64,000 nt of DNA from Opimibacter sp041746735 (GTDB taxonomy: Bacteria > Bacteroidota > Bacteroidia > Chitinophagales > Saprospiraceae), in contig JBGTGP010000031.1 of assembly GCA_041746735.1 (NCBI GenBank), positions 1-64,000 on the forward strand, given 5' to 3'. The notes beneath the pieces are model-generated. The model was not told the DNA's origin and searched no databases. It saw only the letters and a list, made by a program, of their open reading frames with translations. Below, in pieces: positions 61,943-64,000 of the stretch. The position numbers and the translations under genes are program-made. Position 1 is the first letter of the stretch, and each line of letters opens with the position of its first letter.

Positions 61943-64000
61943 TTATTCCACTACTATTGTATGGCCGGCCAGTTCTTGTCCCTCACTATTGAGGAGCTTG
62001 ATGTTATACGTTCCGGCAGTTCGCGCACCATGGTATTTCCAACCTCTGAAGCCAGTGGCGGTATTGACCGCTGTGCGAAATTCATCCGTCCAGATTGTTT
62101 TATTATGACTGTCAATGAGAACTACCGTAATGCGTTCATTCTCTTTCGGGCTGTTGATCCGGAACCAATAGTGAATCATCTGTCCGACTTTGAACGTATT
62201 GGTTTCTCTGCCGGGCTTATCGAGTGTGCCGGAGGCCATAGTTTTAAACACGCTTTGTTCTGTCATGCTCACTTCATCGGCCTCTCCGGCCACCATCCTG
62301 AATCGATGTCGCCCCACTTCATACCCGAGACTGTTGTAAATCCCCACGACATAAACACCAGTCCTGGTGAGCGCCTGTGAGCGAGTATACCATTTTGTAC
62401 CATCAGGGCCTCGTTGGATTTTATCATAATGTGGTTCACCCAATACTTTGCCATCAGCAGACATCAGTTTTATCTGGATCCATTCTTCCGGAGATGGTGT
62501 ATTCAGGTGCAGGACGAGACTTGCAGTCGAGCCCTGTATGACAGAATCCACCGAAGAAAGCTCCGGACTCATGACATTCGGGTTGCCGGAAGTAAATACG
62601 CGAATGGCGGTGATGTAATTTTTACCCATGTCGAGTGTATTGATCGAATCATTTCGCACCATGGACTTCAAGGTGATCACGGATTTGACCAATTCGGAAT
62701 AAGCCAGTTTTCCGGTGACAATAGAATCCATCCGGCCAAACTGTTGATCCACCTGGACAATAATATTGGCGATAGAGTCCCGCTGACGGTTGGAGGTTTG
62801 ATATTCGGCTTCCAGTTCTGTCCGCTTCACTTCCAATTGGTCAGCTCGGGTGCTGGCCTGGAACGCCATGAAACCGGCCAGCGCCCCCAAAATGATGGCT
62901 ATTGTCAACCACACCCCTCGGGTGCGGGCCAGCTTTTTCTGCTGCGCGATTTGTGTTTCCTGCTGGAGCCGCTCCTGCTCTTCTTTTGCCTTCCGGATAA
63001 CTTCATTTTCACACAAGTCCAGAAATGCCGTGATTTCACCTGACAATCCCAGGTGTGGCAGATACTCCTCAAATGTGGCGAGCTGTTTCTGATTGAGGAA
63101 GGCTCCGGTTTTTTGATATTCTTCAAAGGCGTTGAGCAGACGCTTGCGGACATTTTGCAATTGACGTTGGGATTCCGACCGCCGACTATCGATGACGAGC
63201 GCCAGGCTGTCATGCGCGAGTTCCATGTATTCCTCTCTCCGTCGCAGTATCCGGTCCTGCTGTAAGGATTCGAGCATAAAGGTCAGTGCGGCTTGCGGAA
63301 TAGCGTGGAGACTGCCTGCGATTTCATCCGTCAGAACGAGCATATCGCCTTCCTGACGGTAGTGCAAAGGTCGCTTGGTGCCTTCATCACTCACGAAGAT
63401 GTCCAAAACGGACTGGACTACATTAGGGGGTAGCGTCTTGAAGTCGGTCTTCAGTTCACGCTGCAATTCCCGAATCTGATCTTCCAGAAAACGTTCGAGA
63501 ACATTATCAATCCGGCCGATCGACGCTATATCTTCTGCTGTGATATCGATCCGCGGAAATCCACTCTGAGAGGTGGTACCAAATTGCTTGCGGTATTTAT
63601 CCCGATAGAGCATATCCAGATATACCTGCAGGTACGGCAGCGTAATACCGGTGCGCGGGTCACTGATATTGTCCACCATCATATCCAGCAGTGGTTCTAC
63701 GGGCTCGGTCAGATGGATGTTAAAGCGGTCAAAGGAGGAGCGTATGACGTTTTTCACCTTGGTCGGCCCCATGGGCTCCACTCTGAAACGGTGGTCAAAA
63801 AGTTCAGGAATAATTTTTTCAAAATGATACATCTGGCCGATATACTCCTCGCGCATGATGAATACGATCTTGGCCGGCAACTGTGCGTCAAGCAATTCAC
63901 GAATGGATTGCATAAAAGCGTTTTGTTCATCCTCTTTGCCCAGAATAAATAATTCTTCAAGCTGGTCAAAAAGCAGATAGACCGGACGAAGTGTTTTACG
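61943..64000 (-). CDS. STAND-type NTPase with membrane segment and C-terminal beta domain (5' end cut off)
   Basis: At least 685 residues; the frame is open to the window edge, so the N-terminus, with Walker A, is missing. The visible start has the Walker B strand VYLLFDQLEELFILG, typical of nSTAND1-type NTPases. Residues about 100-330 form the winged-helix and arm region (FMLESLQQDRILRRREEYMELAHDSL, broken here). A charged coiled coil leads to one membrane helix (GVWLTIAIILGALAGFMAF), a second coiled coil and a C-terminal part of about 280 residues with two beta-rich halves; the last one (FRGWKYHGARTAGTYNIKLL) recalls DUF2914-type domains. It ends 15 bases from the gmhB-like stop codon on the other strand. 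It may be a sensor of stress or invasion. Confidence 0.75.
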   Translation of the reverse strand, partial: RKTLRPVYLLFDQLEELFILGKEDEQNAFMQSIRELLDAQLPAKIVFIMREEYIGQMYHFEKIIPELFDHRFRVEPMGPTKVKNVIRSSFDRFNIHLTEPVEPLLDMMVDNISDPRTGITLPYLQVYLDMLYRDKYRKQFGTTSQSGFPRIDITAEDIASIGRIDNVLERFLEDQIRELQRELKTDFKTLPPNVVQSVLDIFVSDEGTKRPLHYRQEGDMLVLTDEIAGSLHAIPQAALTFMLESLQQDRILRRREEYMELAHDSLALVIDSRRSESQRQLQNVRKRLLNAFEEYQKTGAFLNQKQLATFEEYLPHLGLSGEITAFLDLCENEVIRKAKEEQERLQQETQIAQQKKLARTRGVWLTIAIILGALAGFMAFQASTRADQLEVKRTELEAEYQTSNRQRDSIANIIVQVDQQFGRMDSIVTGKLAYSELVKSVITLKSMVRNDSINTLDMGKNYITAIRVFTSGNPNVMSPELSSVDSVIQGSTASLVLHLNTPSPEEWIQIKLMSADGKVLGEPHYDKIQRGPDGTKWYTRSQALTRTGVYVVGIYNSLGYEVGRHRFRMVAGEADEVSMTEQSVFKTMASGTLDKPGRETNTFKVGQMIHYWFRINSPKENERITVVLIDSHNKTIWTDEFRTAVNTATGFRGWKYHGARTAGTYNIKLLNSEGQELAGHTIVVE

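Overview
The window looks like a chromosomal piece of a Bacteroidota bacterium, most likely of the Saprospiria type. This is an inference from gene content: a histidine kinase with a periplasmic two-component propeller, a 13-kb adhesin-like gene with beta-helix and CARDB-type repeats, AMP-dependent ATP-grasp clusters, a TAnnTTTG-type promoter box, and A-rich rather than GGAGG leaders. I found no rRNA, tRNA or CRISPR array. Both window ends cut through genes.

Layout. 1-4390: a fragment of an unknown gene, a DUF4242 protein, and a histidine kinase/response regulator operon on the minus strand, divergent from 4612-23132, a four-gene run of secreted surface proteins dominated by a 4454-residue protein with five near-identical-length modules. 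23133-28450: an accessory strip of single genes (PLD-like nuclease, cysteine-rich copper-storage protein, DUF1801, receiver-less CheB, DUF3010) separated by repeat-rich spacers. 28159-28480: a dense run of small hairpins in front of a LuxR-type regulator. 29054-38334: five co-directional genes without signal peptides, including a HETGH zinc-peptidase-like protein and an 1182-residue protein combining amidase, SleB-like and M15-like peptidoglycan hydrolase parts. 39029-46029: an AT-rich defence island with an AAA+ ATPase, a subtilase, a complete PstI/BsuBI-type restriction-modification pair, an unknown protein and a broken small gene, with imperfect palindromes near both edges. 46240-46392: a possible transposase remnant.

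46533-64000: an alpha/beta hydrolase; a methyltransferase/UbiA prenyltransferase pair probably making a prenylated quinol; a nucleotide cyclase fused to TM2, TPR and SHOCT-like parts; a CBM48 protein; then three ATP-grasp-type ligases, a class I glutamine amidotransferase, an esterase and an M17 aminopeptidase, which may form a peptide or amide biosynthesis and turnover cluster. The M17 gene runs directly into a GT4 glycosyltransferase, GmhA and a GmhB-like phosphatase (heptose activation). A STAND NTPase with a membrane segment faces them from the right end.

The two most promising candidates for an undescribed system are the signal-less five-gene muralytic cluster (29054-38334) and the ATP-grasp/amidotransferase/hydrolase cluster (52343-59496). 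The defence island has a recognisable restriction-modification core plus an ATPase/subtilase pair whose action is not established by the sequence. Several intergenic repeats (octamer arrays, a composite inverted element, hairpin runs) are shared between distant spacers.
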